DNA of 64,000 nucleotides from Acetivibrio cellulolyticus CD2. Lineage in GTDB: Bacteria > Bacillota > Clostridia > Acetivibrionales > Acetivibrionaceae. The notes under the pieces are model-generated. The model was given only the letters and a program-made list of their open reading frames with translations, made no database searches and was not told where the DNA came from. Positions 54,924 to 64,000 of this stretch are shown here, one piece after another (position 1 is the stretch's first letter; each line of letters starts with the position of its first letter). The position numbers and the translations under genes were made by a program. The stretch covers positions 62,496 to 126,495 of the forward strand of contig NZ_JH556651.1 of the NCBI RefSeq assembly GCF_000179595.2, written 5' to 3'.

Positions 54924-56585
54924 TTGGAAAAGAAATCATTATTAATAATAATAACTATTATTATGAGTATTTGCATTACTTCCTGTTCAGCTTTAAGCAG
55001 TGGAAAAGAAAATGCTGAAGAGGAAAATAAATACAATTTTATAGACAGCCAGGATGATGTGATTGATACAGGGCCTGTAAAAGGTGGGGTATTGAAGCTT
55101 TATTCTACAACCCCTGATACCTTGAATCCGATATTGACTAACAATTTATACGTTAGGGATTATTCAAGCTTTATATATGAAAGCCTTGTTGTCCTTGATA
55201 AGAGCCAAAAGGCTACACCTGTACTGGCTGAAAGGTGGGAAACTTCGAACGACGGATTAACCTGGACATTTCATCTGAGGGAAAATATATCTTGGCACGA
55301 TAATATGCCATTTTCAGCTGGAGATGTTGAATTTACAATGAATGCGATAATCAGCAGCCCAAACAGTTCGTACAAGAAAAATGTAGACAATATAACTACA
55401 TTTGCTGCTGTTGATTCAAAAACTTTTAGAATTGTGTTGAAAAATCCCAACTCTTTTACAGCAGAATTAATGACTTTCCCCATAATTCCAAAGCATTGTT
55501 TTGTTGGGCAGGACCTTGCAACTTCTGCAAAGAATAACAGCCCAGTTGGTACAGGTCCATATAAATTTGCGGAATATAAGCAAGGGGGTTACATTAAGCT
55601 TATAAACAATGAAAAATGGTGGAAGCTTGAAAAGAAAGATGAAAGCGCATTGAGTATACCGTACATTGAAGAGATAGATATCCGTGTGCACGATAAGACC
55701 AAAAGTAGCACAAGTGCTTTTCAGGGAGGAGACGTTGACCTTTTGACTATAGACAGGAGCTGGTGGTCAAAATACAACGGAAGATCGGATGTAACTCTTA
55801 AAAGATATATAAGCAACGAGTTTGAGTATATTGCATTTAACCTGTCAAATAAAATTTTAAAATTGAAGGAAGTGCGACAGGCTATTGCATATTCCGTTGA
55901 TAAAACGAAAATTATTAATGATTTATTGCCTGGTGAGGCTGTTGCTTCCGATTTGCCGGTTATGCCGGATACTTGGCTCAATGACACAAAGGTTGTTTAC
56001 TATAGCGCTGATAAGGAAAAGGCAAAGAAATTGTTGGCGGATAGCGGCTGGAAGGATAATAACGGTGTACTCTACAAGAAAATTAACGGGGTGAACACTT
56101 CGCTTAAATTAGAGATGCTTGTTAACGAGGATAATAAATTGAGACTTAAGGTCGCAGAAGAGATAAAAAATCAGTTAAAGGAAATAGGTATAGAGCTTAC
56201 AATTAAGGAATTGTCCTGGGAAGACGAGTTCAAAAAGATTGATAAAAAGAAATTTGATATGGTGTTTATTGGCTGTACAATACCATCTACTACGGATTTG
56301 TCTTTTATGTATTCATCTGAAGGAGCAGCGCTGAATATTTCCGGCTATAAGAATGAACAAGTTGATAATTATTTAAAAATGATACTTAAAGAGTCCAACG
56401 AGTACAGTAAAAAAGCTTATTTCTTCAACATGAAGGAATTAATCAACCAGGATGTACCATGTCTGGGGTTATACTTTTATAATGATGCCATGATATATAG
56501 CAAGAGAATACATGGGGAGTTTTCGCCGTATTTATGGAATCGATATTTCGATGTGACGAGATGGTATATTCCAGTAAACAAATAG
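54924..56585 (+). CDS. Peptide ABC transporter substrate-binding lipoprotein
   Basis: 553 residues, family 5 solute-binding protein. Lipobox ITSC with the lipid-carrying Cys near residue 21, then the SBP_bac_5 start GGVLKLYSTTPDTLNPIL and the VLAERWETSNDGLTWTFHLRENISWHD block. Binds di- or oligopeptides at the outer membrane face. No permease or ATPase gene is adjacent. TTG start after AAAGGGAG. Confidence 0.88.
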   Translation: MEKKSLLIIITIIMSICITSCSALSSGKENAEEENKYNFIDSQDDVIDTGPVKGGVLKLYSTTPDTLNPILTNNLYVRDYSSFIYESLVVLDKSQKATPVLAERWETSNDGLTWTFHLRENISWHDNMPFSAGDVEFTMNAIISSPNSSYKKNVDNITTFAAVDSKTFRIVLKNPNSFTAELMTFPIIPKHCFVGQDLATSAKNNSPVGTGPYKFAEYKQGGYIKLINNEKWWKLEKKDESALSIPYIEEIDIRVHDKTKSSTSAFQGGDVDLLTIDRSWWSKYNGRSDVTLKRYISNEFEYIAFNLSNKILKLKEVRQAIAYSVDKTKIINDLLPGEAVASDLPVMPDTWLNDTKVVYYSADKEKAKKLLADSGWKDNNGVLYKKINGVNTSLKLEMLVNEDNKLRLKVAEEIKNQLKEIGIELTIKELSWEDEFKKIDKKKFDMVFIGCTIPSTTDLSFMYSSEGAALNISGYKNEQVDNYLKMILKESNEYSKKAYFFNMKELINQDVPCLGLYFYNDAMIYSKRIHGEFSPYLWNRYFDVTRWYIPVNK

Positions 56586-56726
56586 ATATGAAAATTTCAA
56601 AGAACATAAGCACTGAAATTTTCTAAAATAGATTATATGAAAACTAAAAGTATTTATATATACTTTACAATCATTTGGAAAGTATATATAATCGTAAATA
56701 TTGTGGAGAGAATTAATGGAAAGGTA

Positions 56727-57203
56727 ATGATAATTATGATTTGGGCAGCTATAATTATTGCAATAATCGGCTTTGATCAATTTACCAAGTATATGGTTAT
56801 TAACAGTATAGGTTTTGGTGAAAGGATACCTATAATCGATGGATTTTTCTATTTAGCCCATTGGCAAAATACAGGCGCTGCATGGGGGATTATGCAAAAT
56901 GGAAAAGTTTTTTTAATTCCTGTTACAGTAATTGTGTCAATTGCACTGGTATATTTCATGTCTAAGTCAAAAAATAAGATGTTTAAGGCATCAATTTCAA
57001 TGATATTAGGCGGAGCATTGGGGAATTTAATAGACAGGGCTTTTAGAAAAGGCGGAGTTGTAGATTTTTTGGATTTCCATTTTGGAACATACAATTTTCC
57101 AACTTTTAATGTTGCAGATTCATTTATAGTTATAGGCACAATACTTTTATCTATTTATATTTTATTTGTTATGAAGGATGAAAAGGTTTTATCTAAGGAA
57201 TAA
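56727..57203 (+). CDS. lspA: Lipoprotein signal peptidase
   Basis: Type II signal peptidase with four membrane helices. Catalytic Asp residues in NLIDRAF and NVADSFI and the QNTGAAWG motif are intact. I choose the ATG at 56727 (158 aa); a start at 56637 would add a non-family N-terminus, and the ATG at 56736 is also possible. Follows a lipoprotein gene and precedes rluD, a common order. Confidence 0.93.
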   Translation: MIIMIWAAIIIAIIGFDQFTKYMVINSIGFGERIPIIDGFFYLAHWQNTGAAWGIMQNGKVFLIPVTVIVSIALVYFMSKSKNKMFKASISMILGGALGNLIDRAFRKGGVVDFLDFHFGTYNFPTFNVADSFIVIGTILLSIYILFVMKDEKVLSKE

Positions 57204-57228
57204 GATTTGTGAGGAATAAATTAGGAAG

Positions 57229-58155
57229 ATGGGTATAGATATGGAAGAAATAAAGCTGGTATCTGAAGAAAGTGGAGTGAGAATAGATGCCTGGATTTCA
57301 AGCAGGCTTAAGGAGTATTCTCGTTCATACATACAAAAACTTTTAAATGATGGGCATGTTTTGGTAAATGGTTCTTTAGTTAAATCCAATTACAAGATCA
57401 AATCAAGTGATGAAATAACAGTTCAAATTCCAGAACCTGAAGTACTTGATATAGTACCTGAGAATATTGAAATTCCTGTTCTTTATGAGGATGAACATGT
57501 GTTGGTGGTTAATAAGCCTAAGGGTATGGTAGTTCACCCGGCTGCAGGCAACTACTCAGGTACTTTGGTGAATGCATTGATGGATTACTGCGGAGACAGT
57601 TTATCAAGTATAAACGGCGTAATAAGGCCAGGTATAGTTCACAGGATTGATAAGGATACTTCAGGGGTGTTGGTGGTTGCAAAGAGCAATGAAGCACACG
57701 AAAAACTGTCTTTAAAACTTAAAGACCATGATATAAACCGGGTTTATGTTGCACTGGTACATGGCATTATAAGGGAAGAGTCAGGAAAGATAGACGCTCC
57801 TATAGGAAGACATCCGGTTGATAGAAAGAAGATGGCCGTAAATACAAATAACGGTAGAAGAGCAGTAACGTATTTTAAGGTACTTGAAAGATTCAAGGAT
57901 GCTACCTTGGTTGAGGTAAAGTTAGAAACAGGCAGAACACATCAGATAAGGGTTCATATGTCCTATATAGGCTATCCTATTATTGGGGACACAGTTTACG
58001 GAAAGAAAAAGGATAAGTATGATATAGGCGGACAAGCGCTCCATGCCAAAACTTTAGGTTTTGTTCATCCTGTGAAAAATGAATACATGGAGTTTGAAGC
58101 GGAGCTCCCTGAATACTTTAAAAAATTATTGGAAGAGTTAAGATGGGATAAATAG
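57229..58155 (+). CDS. rluD: RluA/RluD-family 23S rRNA pseudouridine synthase
   Basis: 308 residues. S4 RNA-binding domain (about 16-80, VRIDAWISSRLKEYSRSYIQ) and the synthase domain with catalytic Asp in HRIDKDTSGVLVVAK. The GRTHQIRVHM motif is present. The ATG at 57241 may be the true start, as AGGAAG abuts 57229. The lspA-rluD pair is common in Firmicutes. Confidence 0.9.
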   Translation: MGIDMEEIKLVSEESGVRIDAWISSRLKEYSRSYIQKLLNDGHVLVNGSLVKSNYKIKSSDEITVQIPEPEVLDIVPENIEIPVLYEDEHVLVVNKPKGMVVHPAAGNYSGTLVNALMDYCGDSLSSINGVIRPGIVHRIDKDTSGVLVVAKSNEAHEKLSLKLKDHDINRVYVALVHGIIREESGKIDAPIGRHPVDRKKMAVNTNNGRRAVTYFKVLERFKDATLVEVKLETGRTHQIRVHMSYIGYPIIGDTVYGKKKDKYDIGGQALHAKTLGFVHPVKNEYMEFEAELPEYFKKLLEELRWDK

Positions 58156-58170
58156 CAAGTTAAAATCAAA

Positions 58171-58248
58171 TACCTACTTATAAAATACCTATAAAAATAC
58201 CTATTTGGCAAGATTTATCTTTCCAAGATAGATTTTATGTGCTATAAT
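58171..58248 (+). promoter_or_regulatory. scfA promoter with repeats and dyad
   Basis: TATAAT at 58243-58248 with a weak TTTCCA -35 (58221-58226 region). An imperfect dyad TTGGCAAGAT (58205-58214) / ATCTTTCCAA (58217-58226) covers the -35, and three TACCTAY units start at 58171, 58186 and 58198. This looks like a regulated promoter. Confidence 0.5.
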
Positions 58249-58282
58249 ATGGGCTGTAAATTTAACAATGGGGGGAAAAACG

Positions 58283-58423
58283 ATGAAACATGTTAAGACT
58301 ATAAATGGTTCAACATTAAAAGACAGTCTTAAAAAAGGCGGTTGCGGCGAATGCCAGACTTCATGCCAGTCAGCTTGCAAAACTTCATGTACTGTTGCTA
58401 ATCAGAGTTGCGAAAAGAAATAA
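58283..58423 (+). CDS. scfA: SCIFF ribosomal peptide precursor
   Basis: 46 residues starting MKHVKTINGSTLKDSLKKGG, with six cysteines C21, C24, C28, C32, C36 and C43: the six-cysteines-in-forty-five-residues pattern. GGGGGG precedes the ATG. It lies 98 bp before the dedicated radical-SAM maturase. In Acetivibrio thermocellum the counterpart CteA is given a Cys-to-Thr thioether by CteB; T27 (after CGECQ), T35 and T37 are candidate partners here. Near-universal in Clostridia, final role unknown. Confidence 0.95.
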   Translation: MKHVKTINGSTLKDSLKKGGCGECQTSCQSACKTSCTVANQSCEKK

Positions 58424-58521
58424 TACAATAGTTAGGCTGTTAATTAATAGTAATAACAAAGAGTGAAAGGAAGGTTAAGCCTTTCACTTTTTAGTTATTG
58501 TAGTGTTAAGGAGATTGATTT

Positions 58522-59868
58522 ATGATCCACAAGTTTTCGTTATTTGGAACAAATATTGTTGTTGATGTGAATAGCGGTTCAGTTCATATCTTTGACGATG
58601 TTGCCTATGAGGTCCTGGATTATTATGAAAATAACTCATCTGAGAGAATCATTGAGCTGCTTTCATCAAAATATAAAAGTGAAGATATCGGTGAAGCGAT
58701 TAAGGATATAGATAGTCTTAAGGCAGAAGGAATGCTCTATTCTGAAGATATCTATAAAGATACTGTTTCCTTATGGGATAAAAAGCCGGTTGTAAAAGCA
58801 CTTTGCCTTCATATAAGCCACGATTGTAATCTCAGATGTAAATACTGCTTTGCCTCAACCGGTGATTTTGGTGGACAAAGGTCTATGATGTCTTCGGAAG
58901 TGGGAAAGAAGGCTATTGATTTTATAATAAAGGAATCGGGCAGCAGAAAGAACCTTGAGGTTGACCTTTTTGGCGGAGAACCCTTAATGAACTTTGAAGT
59001 TGTTAAGGAGATTGTAGCCTATGCAAAATCCAAGGAGAAAGAGGCAGGCAAGAATTTCAGGTTTACATTAACTACAAATGCAATACTTTTGAATGAAGAC
59101 ATCAAAAATTATGTAAATGAAAATATGCAAAATGTAGTTTTAAGCATTGACGGTCGTAAGGAAGTAAATGATAAAATGAGGTACAGGGTAGACGGTACAG
59201 GATGTTACAGTGATATAATGCCTAAAATAAAGGACATGGCGGATTCAAGGGGACAGGATAGGTACTATGTAAGAGGGACATTCACAAGAGAAAACCTTGA
59301 TTTTTCCAAAGACGTACTTCATTTGGCTGACGAGGGCTTTAAGCAAATATCAGTTGAGCCTGTAGTTGCAGGAAAGGATTCAGGCTATGATTTGAGGGAA
59401 GAAGATCTTCCTAAGCTCTCTGATGAATATGAGAAGTTAGCTTTAGAGTTCGTTAAGCGCAAGAAAGAAGGAAACGGATTTAACTTCTTTCACTTCATGA
59501 TAGATCTGTCTCAGGGGCCATGTATTGCTAAAAGGCTCAGAGGGTGCGGTTCAGGACATGAATATGTTGCAATAACGCCTGAAGGTGATATATACCCATG
59601 CCATCAGTTTGTCGGCAACAGTGAATTTAAAATGGGCAATGTTACAGAAGGCAAACTCAATACTGAGATTCAGGAACATTTTAAGGGATGTAATGTTTAT
59701 ACCAAGGAAGAGTGCAGCAAATGCTGGGCAAAATTTTACTGCAGCGGAGGCTGTGCAGCAAATGCACATCAGTTCAATAACGACATAAATATTCCTTATA
59801 AGGTTGGATGTGAGCTTGAAAGGAAGAGAGTAGAGTGTGCTCTTTGGATAAAATCTCAAGGGATGTAG
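58522..59868 (+). CDS. scfB: SCIFF radical-SAM maturase
   Basis: 448 residues. N-terminal RiPP-recognition-like domain (1-90), radical SAM motif C102-x3-C106-x2-C109 (CNLRCKYC), then a SPASM domain with the cysteines for auxiliary clusters (CIAKRLRGCGSG, YPCHQF, CSKCWAKFYCSGGC). It installs thioether cross-links in ScfA. AAGGAG precedes the ATG. Confidence 0.95.
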   Translation: MIHKFSLFGTNIVVDVNSGSVHIFDDVAYEVLDYYENNSSERIIELLSSKYKSEDIGEAIKDIDSLKAEGMLYSEDIYKDTVSLWDKKPVVKALCLHISHDCNLRCKYCFASTGDFGGQRSMMSSEVGKKAIDFIIKESGSRKNLEVDLFGGEPLMNFEVVKEIVAYAKSKEKEAGKNFRFTLTTNAILLNEDIKNYVNENMQNVVLSIDGRKEVNDKMRYRVDGTGCYSDIMPKIKDMADSRGQDRYYVRGTFTRENLDFSKDVLHLADEGFKQISVEPVVAGKDSGYDLREEDLPKLSDEYEKLALEFVKRKKEGNGFNFFHFMIDLSQGPCIAKRLRGCGSGHEYVAITPEGDIYPCHQFVGNSEFKMGNVTEGKLNTEIQEHFKGCNVYTKEECSKCWAKFYCSGGCAANAHQFNNDINIPYKVGCELERKRVECALWIKSQGM

Positions 59869-59916
59869 GAAACAGTATAACCTTTTGACAATACTATTTA
59901 TGGGAAGGATGGTTAT

Positions 59917-60582
59917 ATGGGCATTATCACTTTGGAGGATTTGAAAAACAACGAGGAAGTTAAGACTCTATTTGAAATAGCGGACAAGCAGCTTGCCGAA
60001 TTAGGCTATACAGAACATTCTTTCAGGCATGTAGGACTGGTGTCGAAGGTCGCAGGTGACATAATGGAGACATTGGGGTTTGGAGAGCGTGAAATAGAGC
60101 TTACACGAATGGCCGGATATCTCCATGACATAGGTAATTCGGTAAATAGAGTTGACCATGCCCACTCAGGTGCAATTTTAGCTTATCAGATACTTACGAA
60201 GATTGGAATGGGAAGTAAGGAAGCAGCAGAAATTATGCTTGCAATAGGTCATCATGATGAAGGCAGCGGAGGTGCAGTAAGTGCAATTTCAGCAGCATTG
60301 ATACTTGCAGATAAATCTGATGTTCACCGTACGAGGGTAAGAAATACTGATATAGCTACATTTGATATTCATGACAGGGTGAATTACGCTGTTGACAGCT
60401 CAAAGATTTATGTGGACAAGGATAAGAAGATTGCAGTCCTCGAACTCCATATAGATACCGATATCTGCCCTGTAATGGACTACTTTGAGATATTTCTGAT
60501 AAGAATGACAATGAATAGAAGAGCTGCAGAGTTTTTGGGTCTTAAGTTTCAACTTATTATAAATGGTACTCATTTACTATAA
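59917..60582 (+). CDS. HD-domain phosphohydrolase of the SCIFF locus
   Basis: 221 residues with the metal-binding HD pattern: HSFRHVGLV, the HD pair in YLHDIGN, HAHSG and IGHHDEG. A 47-bp gap from scfB suggests co-transcription, and such an HD gene between scfB and secD recurs in Clostridia as far as I recall. Substrate (nucleotide or phosphate ester) is unknown. Confidence 0.83.
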   Translation: MGIITLEDLKNNEEVKTLFEIADKQLAELGYTEHSFRHVGLVSKVAGDIMETLGFGEREIELTRMAGYLHDIGNSVNRVDHAHSGAILAYQILTKIGMGSKEAAEIMLAIGHHDEGSGGAVSAISAALILADKSDVHRTRVRNTDIATFDIHDRVNYAVDSSKIYVDKDKKIAVLELHIDTDICPVMDYFEIFLIRMTMNRRAAEFLGLKFQLIINGTHLL

Positions 60583-60619
60583 GAACCTAAAAATAACATA
60601 CTAGAGTAGTTGATTTTTA

Positions 60620-60648
60620 TTGACGTGCAAATTTTATAGATATATAAT
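60620..60648 (+). promoter_or_regulatory. secD promoter
   Basis: TTGACG (60620-60625), 17-bp spacer, TATAAT (60643-60648), 40 bp before the secD start. Confidence 0.75.
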
Positions 60649-60687
60649 ATTTTCATGTGGACAAGATGAAAAGGGGGAATTATACAG

Positions 60688-62040
60688 ATGAAAGGCAACT
60701 ACGGAATAAAGTCCATTGTGCTAATTATCATTATAGGTTTATTGACCTATATTGCAATTGCAGGGCTCACAATTCCAGGGACAGGAGTTAATATTGAGAA
60801 TGTAGAAGAAAGCATCAGGTATGGTATAGATATCAGAGGAGGCGTCCGGGCAGTATTAACAGCTCCGGAAGGTGTAAATCCTACTGATGATCAGATGGAA
60901 TCTGCAAGGCAGATAATCGAAAACAGGTTGAATTATAAGAAAATCTACGATAAAACACTTTTATTGGAAAAGGCGAATAAGAGAATTATACTTGAAATTC
61001 CTTATCAGGCAGGACAATCGATAGATCAGGATCCAAGAAAAGCAATAAATGAAATAGGTATGACAGCGTTGCTTACATTCAGGGAAGTAGACAAGACACA
61101 GATTAATAAAGAAACTGGCGATTACCTTCCTTTAGATGGTGATAAGATCATACTTAAGGGAGCGGATATAAAAAAAGCGACACCTGAGGCTAATGCCAAT
61201 ACTGGTGAGGTATATGTAGCCCTGACTTTAAGCGATGAAGGTGCAAAGAAGTTTGAAGCGGCTACAGCAAGACTCGTTGGTCAGCCATTAGCTATATTTA
61301 TGGATGAACAAATGATCCAAGCTCCGACTGTTGACGAGAAGATATCTGGAAACAGTGCAATAATTAGAATGGGTAAAGCAGGTGGTAAGGATTCAGATGC
61401 ACTTACAAAGGAAGCAACTGATCTTGCCAATACAATAAATGCCGGTGCACTTCCGTTCAAGCTTGTATCAGAAGATTTAAATTCTATAAGTCCTACACTT
61501 GGTAAGAGTGCGCTTAATGTAATTTTGCTTGCAGGTTTGGTTTCAATGATTCTGGTTGGTCTGTTCATGCTTATACGCTATAGACTCCCTGGAATTGTAG
61601 CAGTTTTAGCTCTTTTATTCTCGATTGTAGCACAGATAATGATTATATCATATTCGCATATGTCACTGACATTACCAGGTATTGCAGGTATTATCCTGAC
61701 GATAGGTATGAGTCTTGACGGAAATGTTATAATATATGAAAGAATCAAAGAGGAAATAAGAGCTGGTAAGACCATACAGGCTGCTATTGAAGTAGGATTT
61801 AAGAGAGCATTTACAGCTATATTTGATGGTAATATTACTATATTGATTGCGGCCGTTGTACTTTATACTTTGGGTTCTGGAGCAATACAATCATTCGCCT
61901 TTACTTTGGCTCTTGGAGTATTGTTAAACTTTGTAACCTGCGTATCCATGTCAAGGACTATGCTTCAAGCTGTGGCAGGTTTCAAATTTGCTAAGAGTAA
62001 ATGGTTATATGGAGTGAAGGGAGGCAAATCAAATGTTTGA
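60688..62040 (+). CDS. secD: Protein translocase subunit SecD
   Basis: 450 residues, six membrane helices: the first near the N-terminus, then a long external part (P1, with GIDIRGGVRAVL) and five helices from about residue 270. The SLDGNVIIYERIKEE motif of the SecD/RND proton path is present. Uses the proton gradient to pull preproteins. Overlaps secF by 8 bases. Confidence 0.95.
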   Translation: MKGNYGIKSIVLIIIIGLLTYIAIAGLTIPGTGVNIENVEESIRYGIDIRGGVRAVLTAPEGVNPTDDQMESARQIIENRLNYKKIYDKTLLLEKANKRIILEIPYQAGQSIDQDPRKAINEIGMTALLTFREVDKTQINKETGDYLPLDGDKIILKGADIKKATPEANANTGEVYVALTLSDEGAKKFEAATARLVGQPLAIFMDEQMIQAPTVDEKISGNSAIIRMGKAGGKDSDALTKEATDLANTINAGALPFKLVSEDLNSISPTLGKSALNVILLAGLVSMILVGLFMLIRYRLPGIVAVLALLFSIVAQIMIISYSHMSLTLPGIAGIILTIGMSLDGNVIIYERIKEEIRAGKTIQAAIEVGFKRAFTAIFDGNITILIAAVVLYTLGSGAIQSFAFTLALGVLLNFVTCVSMSRTMLQAVAGFKFAKSKWLYGVKGGKSNV

Positions 62041-62989
62041 TTTTATTGCCAATAAAAAATATTTCTTTTGTTTTTCAGGATTAATCTTCCTAGTAGGTAT
62101 AATAGCTTTAATAATTCATGGTGGTTTTAATCTTGATATTCAGTTTCAGGGCGGTACAATACTTGAAATTCAAATGGCTGACTCAAATTTTGATATAGCA
62201 AAAGCTGCTGATGTTGCAAAAACTGCTACAGGCAAGGTTGTATCAGCTCAGCACTCCTATACATTAGATGCAAGCAACAAAAATACAAGAATTGACCTTC
62301 TTGTTCTGAGTGTTTCATCTAAGGATAAGCTTTCTGATGGAGAGCGTGATGAGCTTGTTAATGCCATTAGCAAGGAGTTTAAAGTTAAGGAAGGCGCTCG
62401 GATAGAAGAAAGATCCGTTGGAGCTTCAATGAGTAAAGAACTTGCTGGCAAAAGTATGTGGGCTGTTATACTTGCATGTATTTTGATGCTGATTTATGTA
62501 TGGATTAGATTCAATGCAATGAATGGTCTTCTTGCCGGATTTGCTTCTATAGTTGCTTTAGTTCATGACGTTGGAGTTATGCTTACTCTATATGCCGTAT
62601 TGGATATTCCGTGTAACGAATCATTTATAGCAGCAATTTTGACTATACTCGGTTATTCTTTGAATGATACTATTGTTATTTTCGATAGAATAAGAGAAAA
62701 CAGTTCTCTCCTCAGGAAGGAAAGTCTTGCTTCTCTTACAAACAAGAGTATCTGGCAGACAATGAGCCGTACTTTATGTACTGCCGCAACTACTGGTATG
62801 TGTGTTATAATAATATTTATTTTTGCTTGGTACAATAAGATAGATTCTATAATGGAATTTATATTACCTCTTTTAGTTGGTATGATAAGCGGTGTATACT
62901 CAACTATATTTATTGCAAGTCCTGTATGGGTAATGTGTAAGGAATGGCAAGCAAAGAGAAAACTTGCTGCAAAACCTGCAAAAGCTTAA
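62033..62989 (+). CDS. secF: Protein translocase subunit SecF
   Basis: 318 residues, six membrane helices, first external domain with FQGGTILEIQM and the RND motif LNDTIVIFDRIRENSS. Partner of SecD in the same operon, translationally coupled. Confidence 0.95.
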   Translation: MFDFIANKKYFFCFSGLIFLVGIIALIIHGGFNLDIQFQGGTILEIQMADSNFDIAKAADVAKTATGKVVSAQHSYTLDASNKNTRIDLLVLSVSSKDKLSDGERDELVNAISKEFKVKEGARIEERSVGASMSKELAGKSMWAVILACILMLIYVWIRFNAMNGLLAGFASIVALVHDVGVMLTLYAVLDIPCNESFIAAILTILGYSLNDTIVIFDRIRENSSLLRKESLASLTNKSIWQTMSRTLCTAATTGMCVIIIFIFAWYNKIDSIMEFILPLLVGMISGVYSTIFIASPVWVMCKEWQAKRKLAAKPAKA

Positions 62990-63006
62990 AAGAATTGTTA
63001 ATGAGA

Positions 63007-63038
63007 AACTCGGGGGCATTTAGTCCTCGAGTTTTTTT
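63007..63038 (+). terminator. Terminator of secDF
   Basis: AACTCG with adjacent G's pairs with CCTCGAGTT, followed by a seven-T run. Confidence 0.75.
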
Positions 63039-63312
63039 GATGTTAAGAAAGTGTATTTCTTTCTTGCATCAAAAAGTCTACCGAAGGGCCGTTTGCGGCA
63101 GAGGAATACCCCTGGCTATAATATTTATAATTATACTGGTTGATTTTTTCTTTTTTTTGTGGTACTATTTTTTCATAATCTGGCAGTATCATTTATGAAC
63201 TGCACAGAAGTGGAAACTACTAATTTAATTGCTATTAACACTGCTTTGATCCTAATTGGACAGGGACAGGATTGATTAATTTAAGGGCTTTCAATATTTA
63301 TATTGATTGATT

Positions 63313-63342
63313 AAAGTCAGTTCTTGTCGAACTGGCTTTTAT
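63313..63342 (+). terminator. Second terminator-like hairpin before panB
   Basis: AAAGTCAGTTC and GAACTGGCTTT form an 11-bp stem with one wobble and a 5-nt loop, followed by TATT. Confidence 0.65.
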
Positions 63343-63424
63343 TGTTATATTGGGATCTGAAGTATTGTAAAATAATAGAGGATATGCAAGTTTAGACAGA
63401 TTATGATGGGGGAGTGATGATGTG

Positions 63425-64000
63425 ATGAAGGATAAGTTTACTGTTTCAAACTTTCAGGATTGCAAAAGAAATGGGAAAAAGATTACGATGCTTACAGCAT
63501 ATGATTACCCGACAGCAAAAATAATGGACGAATCTGGTATTGATGCAATTCTTGTTGGGGACTCGCTCGGTATGGTTGTTTTGGGATATGAAGATACTAC
63601 AAGAGTTACTATGGATGACATGGTTCACCATACAAAGGCTGTTGTTAGAGGAACTAAAAAAGCTATGGTTGTTACAGACTTGCCTTTTTTATCTTATCAT
63701 AAGGGCATTTATGAAAGTGTAAGCAATGCAGGAAGGCTTGTTTGTGAAGGTGGATGTAAAGCAGTTAAGCTTGAGGGCGGCGAAGATGTTATAGAAGATG
63801 TGAAAGCAATAACTCGCGCAGGAATACCCGTTATGGGACACCTCGGCTATACTCCACAGTCAGTAAATATTTTTGGTGGGCATAAGGCGCAGGGCAAAAC
63901 TATAGAAACTGCGAAGAAGATATATAAGGATGCTCTAATGCTTCAAGATGCCGGAGCATTTGCCGTTGTACTTGAATGCGTTCCGCATAAGGTAGCAAAA
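63425..64000 (+). CDS. panB: 3-methyl-2-oxobutanoate hydroxymethyltransferase, 3' end outside window
   Basis: Ketopantoate synthesis in the pantothenate/CoA pathway, using methylene-THF. The frame from ATG 63425 (GTG 63422 also possible) is open to the last base, so 192 of about 275 codons are seen. Motifs: [13 protein letters not shown], the metal-binding Asp in [27 protein letters not shown] and [15 protein letters not shown] precedes the start. Confidence 0.95.
   Translation, partial: MKDKFTVSNFQDCKRNGKKITMLTAYDYPTAKIMDESGIDAILVGDSLGMVVLGYEDTTRVTMDDMVHHTKAVVRGTKKAMVVTDLPFLSYHKGIYESVSNAGRLVCEGGCKAVKLEGGEDVIEDVKAITRAGIPVMGHLGYTPQSVNIFGGHKAQGKTIETAKKIYKDALMLQDAGAFAVVLECVPHKVAK

Larger units (their letters stand above)
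62990..63424. other. Gap between secF and panB, two terminators
   Basis: A 435-bp gap. It contains the secF terminator (63007-63038) and a second hairpin (63313-63342). The plus-strand frame that crosses the secF end overlaps the terminator and is not accepted. No other motif was recognised; the panB promoter was not resolved. Confidence 0.5.

Noticed and set aside
62944-63198. 84-codon frame crossing the end of secF
   Set aside because: It starts inside secF in another frame and crosses the secDF terminator.

Overview
The window looks like a chromosomal segment of a low-GC, anaerobic, endospore-forming, cellulose-degrading clostridium (Ruminiclostridium / Acetivibrio / Pseudobacteroides type). 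The evidence is a dockerin-bearing GH10 xylanase, a large subtilase carrying cohesin-like and dockerin modules, the spoIIGA-sigE-sigG sporulation block, a SCIFF peptide with its radical-SAM maturase, and AT-rich intergenic DNA with consensus sigma-A promoters. The organism assignment is inference from gene content; no rRNA or tRNA gene was seen.

Layout. 1-9.0 kb is a sulfur and vitamin B6 district. It holds metA (5' end outside the window, acetyl-CoA type), an IscR-like Rrf2 regulator, pdxR divergent from pdxS-pdxT, cymR, cysK, and on the minus strand metY-larE. The cymR, cysK and metY promoters share a short element that may be the CymR operator. 9.3-11.4 kb has a flavin-binding PNPOx-like protein, tcdA and a nitroreductase. 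11.6-14.4 kb is the most notable region: arsR-hgcA-hgcB, the mercury-methylation pair with a metal-sensing ArsR repressor, abutting the 3' remnant of a PRK06851-type ATPase gene. 14.7-18.8 kb is one modular xylanase gene. 19-22 kb is a complete sigY-yxlCDEFG-type ECF sigma/ABC operon with a recognisable ECF promoter.

22-33.5 kb is cell envelope, division and sporulation. murT-gatD lie on the minus strand. A 5'-truncated murA remnant then leads ftsQ-sbp-ftsA-ftsZ, followed by spoIIGA-sigE, sigG, ylmC and nrdR. The spoIIGA promoter has the long spacer expected of Spo0A activation. 33.6-40.2 kb has a Maf-like glycosyltransferase, a GT-C-type membrane protein, two unknown proteins and an fchA-folD pair in which FolD has lost cyclohydrolase residues. 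40.4-45.0 kb is the 1516-residue subtilase with PPC, cohesin-like and dockerin modules and an unassigned 420-residue C-terminus.

45-58 kb is mixed housekeeping: a HAD hydrolase, an SDR, IMP dehydrogenase, GtrA, GlnRS, a mutarotase-like protein, an aldo/keto reductase, a PilZ protein, pgeF, a peptide-binding lipoprotein, lspA and an rluD-family synthase. 58.2-64 kb is the SCIFF locus: scfA (46 codons), scfB, an HD-domain protein, secD-secF, and the start of panB running off the window. A small dispersed repeat with partly inverted ends occurs in at least four intergenic gaps, two of them beside the truncated genes.
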